Position numbers and translations under genes: made by a program
DNA from: Physcomitrium patens
Taxonomy: Eukaryota; Streptophyta; Bryopsida; Funariales; Funariaceae
Direction: 5' to 3'
Length of the DNA stretch: 64,000 nucleotides
Assembly (NCBI RefSeq): GCF_000002425.4
Contig: NC_037261.1
Coordinates: 7,616,701 to 7,680,700, forward strand
Notes under the pieces: model-generated
What the model saw: the letters and a program-made list of their open reading frames with translations, nothing else
What the model was told of the DNA's origin: nothing
Databases searched by the model: none
Shown here: one piece after another, positions 41,639 through 54,640 of the stretch
Position numbering within the stretch: the first letter of the stretch is position 1
Layout of the letters: the number at the start of each line of letters is the position of its first letter

Positions 41639-42699
41639 CTGATTTCAACAACACGTCAAATGTATCCACGTTCAGTAACTTGTATGGAAGAAAGCCAAGA
41701 GAGACCGCTCTAGAAAACTCAGTCAAAGTAAGAAACCTTCCACCGTCCAACTGGGAACCCCAGATCGACAGACACCTCAGCCATGAAACCAATTTGAAAG
41801 AGACTTGGTTCAATTCTTCCAAGCAAAGAACACCGGACTGGAACCCACATTGCTGTCGCCAATTACTGGCCGATGATTTCGATGAAGCCATACTTAGGAC
41901 GTTTAAAGGGAAAATATAATTTGGAGTCAGGTGCGCAATTCAATGGAATCACGAGAAAAAGGGGAAGAAGTTTGAAACCAAGTCCCGGGTCAACGATCTC
42001 TCAACAAAACCATCACACCTTCTTCAAACGGAAATTTCTCACCGAAAAACTCGGGATCGTTACTACTCAGCCATGTCCTACTCTCCCAGGGCACCATAGA
42101 TCGAAGACGACTAATTATCTCCCCCACCGACAAAACGTCCAACCTCAAACCACTCTCACCCCCCCAATAGTCATCTCCTCTCTTCAGCACAAAAAGAATC
42201 CTCTAGCATTCATCGAAGTCCAACACTGCAAATGGCCACCCCAATCAACAACAAAAACCTCGCTCCTCCTCCTCCTCATCCTCCTCCTCCCTCTCTCTCT
42301 CTCTCACTCCATCTCTCATCGTGCTTAGCAACCATTCACTCAACAACGCACCCACACCAAAAAAAGCAAACACTCCAGGGAAATAACTCACATCTCGCGC
42401 ACCCAGGAGCTTCTTCTCCCTGGTACTCCCCTCGCCAGAGTCATAATGCTTGTGCCTATCCATGCCTGCCACCTTTTCTGATCGCTGATGCTCCGCAGCC
42501 TGAGCGGTCTGTCTAGTTTTCCCCAACTGGCTCCCTCCAGATCACAAACAGCACAGCAAGCGCCGCTAACACCCACACTCCCCTACAAGGAGGACGTGCA
42601 GATCTACGCGACTCCAGCACTCACTCAGCCCAGACAGACAGACAGACAGACAGACACTGCGAGCTCGAACACGACGAGGGTTTTGTGCAACGGTTGAAA
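41639..42699 (-). promoter_or_regulatory. Upstream region and probable first exon of the fusion gene
   Basis: GC-rich and CpG-rich compared with its surroundings. It contains a (CCT)n/(CT)n run at 42,260-42,308 and a (CAGA)n run at 42,631-42,655. Several short frames overlap on both strands. One minus-strand ATG at about 41,891 (M-A-S-S-K-S-S-A-S) might start NAA40, but I cannot find a donor joining it in phase 0 to exon 2. The first exon is therefore open. The region probably holds the promoter. Confidence 0.45.
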
Positions 42700-42924
42700 A
42701 TGGAAATGGAAACAGGGCAGGATGTCCAGGCTCTCGCTCTAGGAGGCTACACGGGCACGGTCATGGAAGCCCGATCTTGTCCCCCCCCCCTACCACCGCA
42801 CCAGGTCATCCAACGCCACGCTGCTCCGAACGGAAAACTGCGGATGGTGACCGCGTGGCTCCGTCAGTCGACTTTGGATGAATGCAGTGCAGAAGTGGGA
42901 ACGGACTTTGATGCCTTCATGTGA
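42700..42924 (+). CDS. Small ORF divergent from the fusion gene (unknown)
   Basis: ATG at 42,700 opens 74 codons (M-E-M-E-T-G-Q-D-V-Q-A-L-A-L-G-G-Y-T-G, later L-R-M-V-T-A-W-L-R-Q-S) ending in TGA at 42,922. It is GC-rich and faces away from NAA40, so the region between may be a shared promoter. It includes a ten-base C run (42,781-42,790). It could be a first exon or a decayed gene start. I do not recognise it. Confidence 0.3.
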   Translation: MEMETGQDVQALALGGYTGTVMEARSCPPPLPPHQVIQRHAAPNGKLRMVTAWLRQSTLDECSAEVGTDFDAFM

Positions 42925-45900
42925 ATAAAAGTTGCAGCTCGTGAATGTGAAAGGGGTTCCAGAGTTGCACATAACATTTTTCGCATGTAGTGTATTTGGC
43001 CATTTCAATGTTTTGGGTTTTATTTTTACGAGTGCACATAGAATGCATGCAAGGAACTTTATGTTAAGTAAGAATATACATATAATATACATACTTGACA
43101 AATTGTTGTGATTTCACAGGTGGGATTTGAACAGTCAACCTTCCCAATATTGTTTTTTTTCATATTTAGGGTAAAACATGTCATACAAGGGCAACTTAGG
43201 ATCATTGTATACCAAAAGTGTTAATATCTTGGAAATAGTTATTTTTTTAGTACAAAAAATATGAAATAAAAATAACAAAGAAAACATAATAATAATAATA
43301 ATAATAATGATTCTTTTTTTTGACAATAAGTAAAGTAAAACTTATATATATATATATATATATATATGGAATTATTAAGGACCACAAGTTGTAAAATTCA
43401 CTCCAATAGTACATTTAAAGTAGAGGAAAAAAAGGTTAAAAATTCACTCTTTGACAAACAAACACATTGAATACACAATTTTATAATTAAATCTTCTTTA
43501 GAAAGGTGTAATAAGTTTATAAAGTACTTGTCATTATTATAAATTCAATTTCGAGAAGATCTTTGCAGTATTGGTTTGAAAGAGATACTCATATATGTAT
43601 ATATATATAAAGATATAACATGATTTAGTAGACATCTTTAGTATAGAATATGTAGTAAGAGAATAATTTATTATGTGTATGTAGTTGATTCATTACAAGT
43701 GTAGATTCAATGCATTGAGTGAGTGGGATATATTGGTAGATTGCAATTCTTTTTGTATGAATAAAAATATGGGAATGATAAAGCAACCCAAATTTTTATT
43801 AAATCAAACCACTCTATCCTAACCATCATTACATCCTTGTAGCTCCCATCTTTGTTCCCAGTCATTCCATATTATCAATTGTTATTAAAGGTTGAAGTAG
43901 AGAGTTGGATACATTGGGAACAAGGACAATGGTTGGGAACAAGTATTAGACATGTTAGCTAAGTTTGGTATTGATTTTAATACACTTTCATTGTTTTTGT
44001 TATCATTTACCTTTCAAATATTTCAATCTTTATAGCATGTCTTTTATTACTTTGAAATTAAATATTACTTCTATCTAAAAATTTGTATTTCTTTAATTAA
44101 ATTTAAAATAGTAATTCTAAAGATATATTTATAAAAATTTATATTCCAGAAATAAATTCACTTTTATACACTAAAATTGTTTATTACAAGAAATTGAAAC
44201 TAATTCACTTTTAAAAAGTGAAAAAAAATTGGATACATCAAAAAAAAATTGAGGTCAACCATCTAATTATAATATCTAAAAAATATACATAATAAAAAAA
44301 ACTGTTGCCACTTCTAAATTAAAATATTAAGATGAATCTTTAATATCTTATATAAATATTTATCTTTTTTATATTAATTTATTGTGGTTTTTAATATTTT
44401 CTAAGAATTTTAAGTATATGTATAACATTTTTCAAAGACTAGCTTATATTTGCAATAGAATAAATCCATACTTACAAGATAAATATGTAATTTGTAATAA
44501 TTAATTTTAACAAGTATTTATGATGAAATAAAATAAGTAATTTTTACACAATAACATAATTTGAATATATTATTTAACTTGGATGTCATATAAATAATTT
44601 AATTTAATATTTTCTAAAATATATTTTATTTATTTATTTATTTTACTTTAGTTCAATAAAAAAAGAATCTAAATAATTTATATATTTATTTATCAATTAT
44701 AGAAAAGATAAAAGTTGTGATAATTCAATAATGAAAATTATTTTTTAAAGTTTTGACCAAAACATAAAGAAATAAGATATATATATATATATATATATAT
44801 ATAATCACAAACAAGTCCTACATTGTATATTATATATAAGACATTTTTAATGCCACAACAACCTCTCATCCATCATCTACCACCTTTACTCAATACCTTT
44901 CAAATCACTAATTAGAGTAAAATAACTAATGAAATATGTTGAGTAGGTGGTAAGTTGTAGTGGCAGTGGCAAAAACTAGGATAGCATTGGCAAAATCCTC
45001 TTTCTTTCTTTCTCTCTCTATGTAATAATAATAATATAATTTTGGAAGTTTTTAATACTTAATTTATTTAATAAAATAAATTATTTTTAATTTTAGATTC
45101 TTACAATTTAAATTATATATAGAATAATTTTTAATATGAGATTGAAATTAATTTGATTATATTTCATTAGAACTATATATATATAAAAAATATTTAAAAA
45201 ATATTAATTATTTTAAACATATTGTATTATTGATTCTTTAAGAATTTTATACTCATAAAAAAAAAAAAAAAATTAATAAAACAAAAATTATAAAAGATCT
45301 TATTTTTTTTTGATCTTATAAACCTCAAATTATTGAACATATACTTTTTTTTCATTTAAAAAAATAAGATAAAAAGAAATAAAAACTTTTTGTAATAAAT
45401 ATTAAGATTGTATAATTTTGATAATAGAAATGATCAATCATCTTGATTAAAGCACATATAGTAGTATAATATTTAAATAAATAGTTTTTGATATATTTTA
45501 AATTATATTTTATTATAATTATTAGCTATTTTTTGACTTGTCTAAGTGTCTTAAGATCTGAGGAAATTAGACATAGATCTAACATCTAAATCGAAGAGTA
45601 AGAGTGACAATCAATAAATTTAAAGCATAGTTTGAGTTGTTTACCTTACAATAAATACTAAGCAATCTTATTTTAGTTTATTGTTATAATATTTCTTTAT
45701 AACAAAAAATTCTTACTACAATCAATTTTCACCTCTCCAAAATACATAAAAGAATTCTTTGCATTAATATATCATTTTAAAATCAAAGAAAAATACCTTA
45801 ATATATGTACATATACATATATAATTTCAAAGAAAATCAATATGATAATATCATGTATAAATATTATTTACAACTTGTAGAGTGTTGTTTTATAGTGGTT

Positions 45901-47000
45901 TCAATTATGTAATGATTTTTTTTATAATATTTATTAAAACTTATCAAATTGATATAGAAACAAATTAATTTTTAAAATAATAATTCAAATTATATGCAAA
46001 AAATAAAAAAATAAAAAAATTAGAAAAAAAGTATGACATAATTGAATTGTATTAAACTACATGATTAAAGTTTTGTTCAAAAATACAAATATCTTCAAAA
46101 GTTATAACATATACCAAAATTTTAAAACAAATTAAGAATATTCAGTTTAAACTTACTCTTCTCTTTATTTATATTTTTTAATATAAAGTTAGTAACTTCT
46201 TATTTGATCCTTTAATTTTTTGTAAAATATAATTTCAGAAGTATATTTTTATAATTAATCAATACATGTATAAAAATTGAACAAAATTCATTGAGCAATC
46301 TCTTATTATATTTATTTTTATAGGTTTCTTGTATGAATTTTTTTAATTTTAAAATACTAATACACATTTTTTTCAAATTTTTAAACACTCAAATAATATT
46401 ACAAAATATAATATTTATGTATCAAGGATTATCCTTTGCTTTGCACAATAAAATATTTACATTATTTTAATAGATAATAAATATTTTTTCTATTTATATC
46501 TAAAATAAGATACATATATATATATATATATCAATTCATATTTTTTTATTAAATTTTTATTCTTGTTTTGATTTTCAAATGATGATTAATTTTTACAATA
46601 TTTGTTTAATGTATTATAAAATCATTCAAATATGTACAATTAAAATCATCTTTTATTTGTTCCTGTTATTTATTTTACTTTTAGTGTATTCATTGTAACA
46701 GAAAGAATATAACACCATCTTATAAATACTTCAAAGATGAATATATTGTAATATAATGAGAATGCGTTTGTTACCTTTAATACACAAAGAAACTATGTAA
46801 ATTTATTATTGTTATTATTATAACTTACACATATGTATAATTTATATGAAATCTTTGAATACAATAATTTTAAGTATATAAATTGTAACCTCTCACATGT
46901 AATATGACTCAATTTACAAGCACACACAAATTATTACATTCACACCCATTATGTCTATATACACAGCCAATGCCTTCAATTGGCTGCTCTAGGCTCCTTC
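42925..47000. other. AT-rich intergenic DNA with microsatellites
   Basis: No coding support on either strand. (TA)n tracts near 43,345-43,367 and 44,778-44,802, an (ATT/AAT)n run at 43,287-43,311 and A/T homopolymers. No retroelement recognised. Confidence 0.6.
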
Positions 47001-48130
47001 TTTTTTGTCCCAACAAAGGTCTTGGAACTTCTCGTATTCTTTAATGTATGTATAGCAATTTTGGGTGTGCTTGTAGCCTGAGCCAAGTAATATTTGTGTG
47101 TCACAAGTACAATAACTCTAAAGATTTGCACTAAATCAAATAAGAATCTTTCGTGTGTGAAAGGGGCTTAAATGCAGGGCCGGGCTGACGGAAAGGAGGA
47201 GGGGGGGACAGCAGTGGGGTTTGAATTTCGTGGGACTCCGACAGCCCCACCAGCTGCCTAGAAACTACGCGGATTGACAATCCCTGAACACGACCAGGTG
47301 TGCGAGAATCCACGCAGCAACGGCACTAGCAGAGCAGTTGGGGGGGGGGGGGGGGGGAGAGCAGCAATGCGGTGGGTGAGGATGCAACGGACGGAACGCA
47401 AGGAGCTGCGTGGATCCCAGCGCCTGGCGCCACCGCCCTTTCCCCAAAACGCTATCGGGTTTTCGGGGCCAGACTTGGCCAGATAATCGCAATAGCCACA
47501 CAAACTAGCGACCATTCATCACCTGCGCCTCCCAATCCCGCCCGCCTCCCCCATTAGGAGTAACGGTCTGGGCAAAACCCCCCCCTCGCTCTCATTCAGC
47601 TTTTGTCTCCACCCGCACTGATGTTGGCGTCATTGCCTGATCGGTCGGTAGTCGGGGCCTGACTTCGCGGCGGCCAGACCACGGGAAATTTATAAGCAGT
47701 GGCCTGGCATCCACCTGGCCAGACCCCCATAGGCTCCAAGCCGGGGTCAGAAGCTGCGGCTTGCGGGGAAGGGAGCTTGTTACAGTCTCCGTTGCATTCG
47801 TCCTTGCATTTCTCCCCTTCGAAAGTTGTTGCGCTTGTTGGGGTGGTGCGTTTCAGGCTTTTCTGGACACCGTGGCTGTTGTTTCCATAGTCCTTGGGCG
47901 GCCAGTGGTAAAGGAGGGCTATATATGATCGCATGCAGATTGGAACTTGTGTCTCGGTTGTCGTGGTGGCCCCATATTTTCTAATCGTGGTTGTGGTTCC
48001 CGGTGGTTTGGAATGCCAGCAGGGACCAGGGCAAGTGGTAATCCAAACCTACGTGGACTCTGGTGCTTCAATGCTGGCATTTGAATTGCAACACTATTAA
48101 TGCTGATGACGTGGTGGTGGTATAAATCAT
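47001..48130. other. GC-rich CpG island with long G run
   Basis: The most GC-rich stretch of the window. It includes an 18-base G run at 47,340-47,357 and further G/C runs. Frames on both strands are long only because of base composition. A TATA-like CTATATATG near 47,918 on the plus strand would suit a promoter for a transcript running toward the exon-like segment at 48,717. No protein family recognised. Confidence 0.45.
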
Positions 48131-48716
48131 ATATTCATTGGGAGGTAGCAACGCATGAGAATGGATAAATTAGACTTGAAAAAACAAGGTTTAAAATATC
48201 ATCTGCATGTTAGTTCAAGAGAGAATCTTTGTTTAGAAAGGAAGAGGAAGGTGTTATTTGCTTCCTTTCCCTATTTCAGTCTATTTTTGGACAGTTGTCA
48301 ATATTAGATAATTTTGTGAAGTAATTTATCCATACATTTAATTGGTTTCTAGGGCAACAAGTTGCTGTAAAACTAGAGAGTAATTGGTGTGAAGAAATCT
48401 ACACAACCAAATATGTGGTCAATAGATTCTCTTTGTCTTTGACACTTTGACAAATTATTAAACAAATTTGAGGTTGAATAGTTTGTAGAGAAATGTTGCC
48501 TTATGAAAAATAGTTCGTAAAAGCAAGATTTAAGTTATCTCTGCATTATATATGTAAGTAAATAACTATAACTATAACTATTTATTTTTTTGTAAGAGAA
48601 TTTGAGCAATAGGTTGCAACACATATGGTACATAAATGCAATGAAGTATTTTCAAATTTAATCCATATTATTATTTCTGCTTCTAACTTGTTTTTTTTTA
48701 GTATTCTGCAGGTGCT
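48131..48716. other. Spacer, possible intron
   Basis: AT-rich, no coding support. It ends in a T-rich run followed by ATTCTGCAG (48,716), which looks like a 3' splice site. Confidence 0.4.
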
Positions 48717-49072
48717 AGAGGGTATGAAAAATGAAAACACACCAAACAAAAGGATTTTGTTGAAGGGAACCAGGGCTGCCGTGGTCGATACTGTGATCAA
48801 TGACTGGCACTTTTTCAATTGCAAGGTGACTGGAGAGAACCTCAAGTACGAGTGTTGGGAATGTGGGCTGCCACAGTGGACTACCGAAGGTAAACAAGGA
48901 TGTGTTGATCCCCAGCCAACTAGTGCAAGTAAAGATGGCTGGTAGAAACTACTTCCGTTGGCGAATGGGCTTTAGAGAAGACGTTGCTCGACTCAGACAA
49001 CACGTCTCCAAACGTGATAATGGAATTCTTCACACTGCAAAGTGGCTCAACAGTTTACAGCAGTATCTCTGA
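48717..49072 (+). pseudogene. Unrecognised exon-like coding segment with one frame break
   Basis: After a splice-acceptor-like TTCTGCAG, frame 1 reads V-L-E-G-M-K-N-E-N-T, then G-T-R-A-A-V-V-D-T-V-I-N-D-W-H-F-F-N, then Y-E-C-W-E-C-G-L-P-Q-W-T-T-E. From 48,896 the coding-like signal moves to frame 2: V-N-K-D-V-L-I-P-S-Q-L-V, then Y-F-R-W-R-M-G-F-R-E-D-V-A-R-L, ending Q-Q-Y-L-stop at 49,070. One extra G in GAAGGTAAAC would explain the shift. Composition is unlike the AT-rich surroundings. It may be the last exon of a real gene with a frameshift, or a cryptic donor may lie at GAAG/GTAAAC. Function unknown. Confidence 0.5.
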
Positions 49073-49452
49073 CGGGACACTGCGCCGAAGTTGAACCAAT
49101 GTAAGCTAAGAAGCTACATATGTTTTGTTTTTATTTGTGTAAACAACATGACATTGGTGCAGATTCATGCCGTTGGAAATATGTTTTAAATATTACTGAA
49201 CGAAGTCCCTAGAGATACCCTGCAATATCACACTGAAAAACATGTTTATGAAATTGCCCAACAATTACAACATCAAAAGAATCACTCTGCAAAGTAAATT
49301 GTTTACGTCCTTCAACGACAATTGCATCTGAACGAAATATCGTATAAAAATGTACATTTTTATGTATAATATTTTCTACATGATTGCATAAAATCAACAC
49401 ACTTAATAAATTAAACCACCACCATAGCATTAAAATATAATAACTTTCAATA

Positions 49453-49494
<42 letters not shown>

Positions 49495-50896
49495 ATAAAA
49501 CAAGTAACTTAAGGAAATCAATCCCAAAAAAAAATTGTTACTATGTTTCATGCATCAATACAAGTTAAAGTAGAAAATTACATTGATATGATAAATAATT
49601 ATAATTTTGTAACTTCAAAGATAATGAGTGGAATAAAGAAACATGGAGATAATATCTAAGAATGTTATAGATATTTTTTATTCATAATATTTTATTGGAT
49701 AGTTATTAGAATTAATATTAGATTATCATTTATAATATTATTTTAGCCTTGAGAAAATTTGACAAAAAATAGTTGTGGAAAGATTTAAAAAGTAAATAAA
49801 AAACTTAGAGAATTATAAAATTATTATAAGATAATATAAGTAAAGATTGATATTATTATAAATGGTATTTATTATTTAATATACTCATAATTGGATCATT
49901 TCCTTACTAATAAACATAAAATATCATTATATTTTTTCATATGATAAGTTCATTATTATATTTATATTTATTACTTTTAAAATTTTAATCCTTTATATGT
50001 ATGTTACATATGCATGCTTAAGTAATATATCTTGACTTATATTTATAGTAATAAACTAAGAAAATAAATAATATTAATAAATTATTCATAATAATAAAAA
50101 TATGTATTTTTTGTGAGAAGATAGATATTTTTTTTCATTTTAGCAGTTATTCTTTGTAATTTAAGGATTCATGTAATTTATTCTTAATTTATTGTATGTT
50201 TATATATATATATATATATCTATATATACGTTTCTTACTTATTTCTAATCCATGTTCTAAATACACATTATAGTAGAAAATAAACATTATTTACTATCTA
50301 TTTAAATTCTATTTATAAACTCAAATTAAAATATCAAAAAAATTATGGAAGAAATTTAATATTTTTTTATAAAATAAATTTATAAAGATATTGTTATAAT
50401 GAGAATTATAAAAAATTAAAAATTCCAAATAAAAATACAAAATAAATACATAATAAATAAGTATTTTAAACAATTGAAAAAGAATATTAAAAAATATTAA
50501 TTAACTCTCAATTAATAATATATTTATAAAAATTCAATGAAATTGTTATTTAACATTTAAAGTCTTTTACAAAAGTTCTAATTTATTTTGTAATCATATC
50601 AATCCTTATGCAAATAGATTGTCATAGATTCAAAAAGTTTCTATGTAGTATCATTATCTTTTAAAACTTATATCTAAAATTCTGAACTAAATAAATAAGG
50701 CAATATTTTTTTGTAAACAAGAATTTTAAAAATTTACATAATTTAATATGCGTATAAAAGTTAGATAAATAAATGATTGCATTTTGAATTAGATATGAAA
50801 ATTTTAAGTATAATGTCATGTCTTTTTGTCTCTTGAATAATCTAACTATTTGTTAGAATTTGCTAAATAATATTTTTTTATAAATTTTCAGATAAC

Positions 50897-50930
<34 letters not shown>

Positions 50931-53520
50931 AAGAAAATACTATTATATATTCTAAGAACATATGAGAATATGTATATTATTCTTATTTAATATTACAAGA
51001 ACTTAAAGATACAAGATTACATGTTAAGATAGAAAAACATGTATTTTATGCAAATCAAGTTAATATTTGATATATAACATCAAAAATTTTGGCTAAAATA
51101 TGGATGCTAATAAAGTAAAAAATCTTGTGTATTAAGAAAATTCTAAAAATATAAAATTTCTTAAATACATTTTAGAATTTGTTAAAATTTTAAATTATTG
51201 TTATTATTAATATTTTTTTAAGTTTTAACTTTATTATATAACTAATTTACAAAAGGTAATAAAGATAATTTTTAGTCTATTTATTTTTATAATTTAAACT
51301 AATTAACATACAAAATTTTAATTAGATTTATGATTTTTTATGGATTTATTATTATTTTAAATTATATATATTCAAAGTCTGATATTAAATATTGTTTTAA
51401 AAAACAATAAGGAGTATTACCTTTTATGCTTGCATGCTCCTATCTTATACCAAAAGAAGAAGATGTGTCATATAATTGAAATTTTTGTTTGTTTGTTTTT
51501 TGAAATTACATCTTTGAGTCCTAAAGTCAATAGTTTTTGTTGGATCTACATTTTTTAATGGATTTTATTTAAAAAATTCAATAAATATAATTTTTTACTA
51601 ATTTTAAGTTAAAATAAAAATTATATATTTTTTAAATTATATTTCATTATAAAAAAATCTATTGTGCTTTAAAAGATGTTTATATGTTCTAAGAAGTAAA
51701 TAAAAATAACATGTTCTTTAGGCAAAACGTGACTTCTTAGCAAAATAATATATTAGGTAAATAATAACTTTAGATGTTTTAATTTAATTTAATTTATTTT
51801 TTAGAAGTTGCAAAAGTAAAAATATGTTTAGATATGCGTTTAATCTTATGATGTGTTTTCTTTGGCAAACATTTTGTTCATTAATTGTATAGACTTTTAA
51901 ACTTTTTTTTTTGAATTTTATTTATATCTATTTTAATAGAATTTATTATGGACTCAACAATTATATTGTGTTATTACTTTTTATATTATTTGTATTTTTA
52001 AAAAAAAATCAAGTTTTGTATTGTTTATAAAATTTATTATAGGTAAAAATGACTAAACTCTCATTTAATAATATCTACTTGTATTGTAAGATTTCTATTG
52101 AAATTTTATCTAATCAAGGATTCTAGTATGTATTGAAATATTAGAGATTTTTTTTGGAGTCCTAAATTTTTTATTCTTAAATTATTAAAAAATCAAACAT
52201 GTTGACTAAGTGCTAGAATAACCAATACTTATGCAAATTTCTTAAAGAGGAATAACCTTCATTTGAAGTTGGTTTTATTATGTAATAATTTTGTCATAAC
52301 ATTAAGATCAATTAATCTTATGAAAAACTAGATTATTAATAATTTAGATTTTTTATTACATAAAAAATAAACTTAATTTCTTATCAAGTTAAAAATAAAT
52401 TAGATAATTAATATCTAACATTCTTCAATATTTATTTTATTATTTTATTATTTTTTTTTATAAATTTATGTTTTAAAAAAATAAAATATTTAAAATAAAT
52501 AAATTATTAATAAATTATATTTAATTAGTTAATATTAATATGATTAAAATAAAAGAATTTGTAGAATTAAGGTAGTATTGAAATAAATTGAAGTATCTTA
52601 TATATAGGCCTAAATATGATATAAATTTATTTAATATCCATATATGAATCTAATTAAGATATCAAAAAATGTTTTTTAATCAATAAAATTTTATAATAAA
52701 AATGTATTAATAATATCAATAATAAAACATACAAAGTTAAATTAATTTTTTTTAATAATCAAAATTCTCGAACATATTTACATATTATTTAGTAGATTTT
52801 TTAAGTAAATGAATAAGTAATAGTTATTTATTTTTATATGTACAATTATTATTAAAATTGCTTGATATCTCTTTATCTTTACAGTCTTTATGTTGAGACA
52901 AAGATTTTGAAGTTTTATTTTATTTTATTTTATTTTATTTTTAATCAATAGATTATAAAATTAGACATTTTTGGAACAAAAAGTTTATAAGAGATTTTAA
53001 ATACTTGGTGATATTTCTATAAATAGTTAAAATATCAAAGTAAACTTGTAATAAATAATATGAAGATTTTTTGTGTACCATTAAATTTTTGTATATATTA
53101 TCTAATATTGTGCAATTCAAATTTATATTATTCTTACATTATTTACAGATGAAACAATCTACATATGCATATCTATGTCTTAAAAAGTTTTATCTTATAT
53201 TTGTTTTAATAGTATTTATTAAAAAAACATTCACCTCTATTTCAAATAATAATCAAAATTTAATTATCTTACAAATTTAATTGGCTTAAATCAAAGTAAT
53301 ACTATTATATGAAATAGTTTATTTTTTGTTTGTTAGTTTTAAAATGAGTAACAACAAACAATAAATGTAGGTCTATTAGATTAAATAACAAAGATAAATT
53401 TATGATAATTACTAGCAAATAAGTTCTTACAAATGATTTTCATAAATTAAAATTGAAATTTATAAAATAAATTAATAATTTTTTAAAAATATATTAATAT
53501 TAATATATGTATTCGATAGG
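49073..53520. other. AT-rich intergenic DNA
   Basis: No coding support. (TA)n tracts at 49,459-49,491, 50,200-50,218 and 50,907-50,930, and a TTTTA pentanucleotide run at 52,916-52,941. No recognised element. Confidence 0.6.
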
Positions 53521-54640
53521 AGGGACACTGACTATGTAAGTCGGACATCTACTGATACTCGTGTGGAGAGTGAAGTCGATTGTACAAATCCACAGTTTGA
53601 CATCATCTTGAAGCGGAACATGAGTAGTGCAGTAAACGTTGTCACCTCCAGTTGCTCTTCAACGTGAGTGAAGAATGGAAACATTTTCCGTTGCTTTTGA
53701 CTTATTACAAGATTGAATTCGTATGGTGGTAAGCCCCAGCTTAGTAAAAATCCTTGTGGCCTGATGGGAATCCCTCGTTGCAGTTGAACTAGTTCTCGTT
53801 TACTTACCACTTCGCTTTTACAAAGTTCTAAGCTTGCTCAACTGGTGCACGGAGCTATCTTCAACTTTTAGTCCTAAACGATCAGACTCCCACAGCTTGC
53901 ATCGTGACAGGGTTGCTTAGTTACAGGAACTGACAAAACAACACAAATGCCCATGGAGATCTATTTCTGCAAATTCGAGTGACTTTTACCCTACCCACTA
54001 TGTCCAACACATATCACAAATGCCCAGCTAGGTCCGCCGCTTCCCTGTTTGGTGAGAAATTGCCCACCACCACTTGACTCTGGTCCATCTCGATTCCGTT
54101 TCATATGCAGCAACGGATAGCATTTTTTTCGTTTGCAGAATGAGTATAGACGCTCCTCTTCAAGAGGTCGTTAGTGACGTCGGGGGTTAGCTCCGGAAGT
54201 TTTAATGTTACACTCCTTCACACCCTGCAGGACCATGAAAACTTACTATTTCTTCTGAGCAAGCACGAGGTGTCCACAGTATTCTTAATGAGGTGCTAAG
54301 CTTCAGTGTCTTGGTAACCCAACATAAGTGAAACATGTAGCGTATTTTAACACACCATTCGGAACTTGGAAACAATCTGCACTAACCTTAACACTCCTAT
54401 GATGCTTCGCACATATTCCCAATTCAAAGTTCTAAGGTGTTCATAAGATCTTCTACATGATCCTTCTCTCAGTGTGGATCAGTCAAGCGTCAGAACTTGA
54501 GCCACAAGCTCGAGAGCTTACATTTCCAACTACTGTTCAAGTGCTTGACCCCTTTGCTATTAGTACCGCTGCGGCTGGCCAGCATTTGATGGAAACACCT
54601 TGAGACAACCAACACTCCACCCAGCTCATTGAAATTGCAA
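53521..54640. other. GC-richer island, possible gene fragment (minus strand)
   Basis: Sharp composition change at 53,520. The minus strand has an open frame at 53,532-53,810 (R-E-L-V-Q-L-Q-R-G-I-P-I-R-P-Q-G-F, then M-F-P-F-F-T-H-V-E-E-Q-L) with no ATG at its start. It is preceded by a donor-like AAGTG/GTAAGT at about 53,806. No family recognised and no complete gene model. Could be a low-copy gene relic. Confidence 0.35.

Noticed and set aside
42245..42526. Overlapping 60-94-codon frames on both strands near the CT-rich run
   Set aside because: Low-complexity translation of microsatellites (Glu/Arg or Pro/Ser/Leu runs); no gene support.
47258..47557. Several overlapping open frames in the GC-rich island
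   Set aside because: They arise from GC-rich composition and the G run; Pro/Gly-rich translations with no family resemblance.
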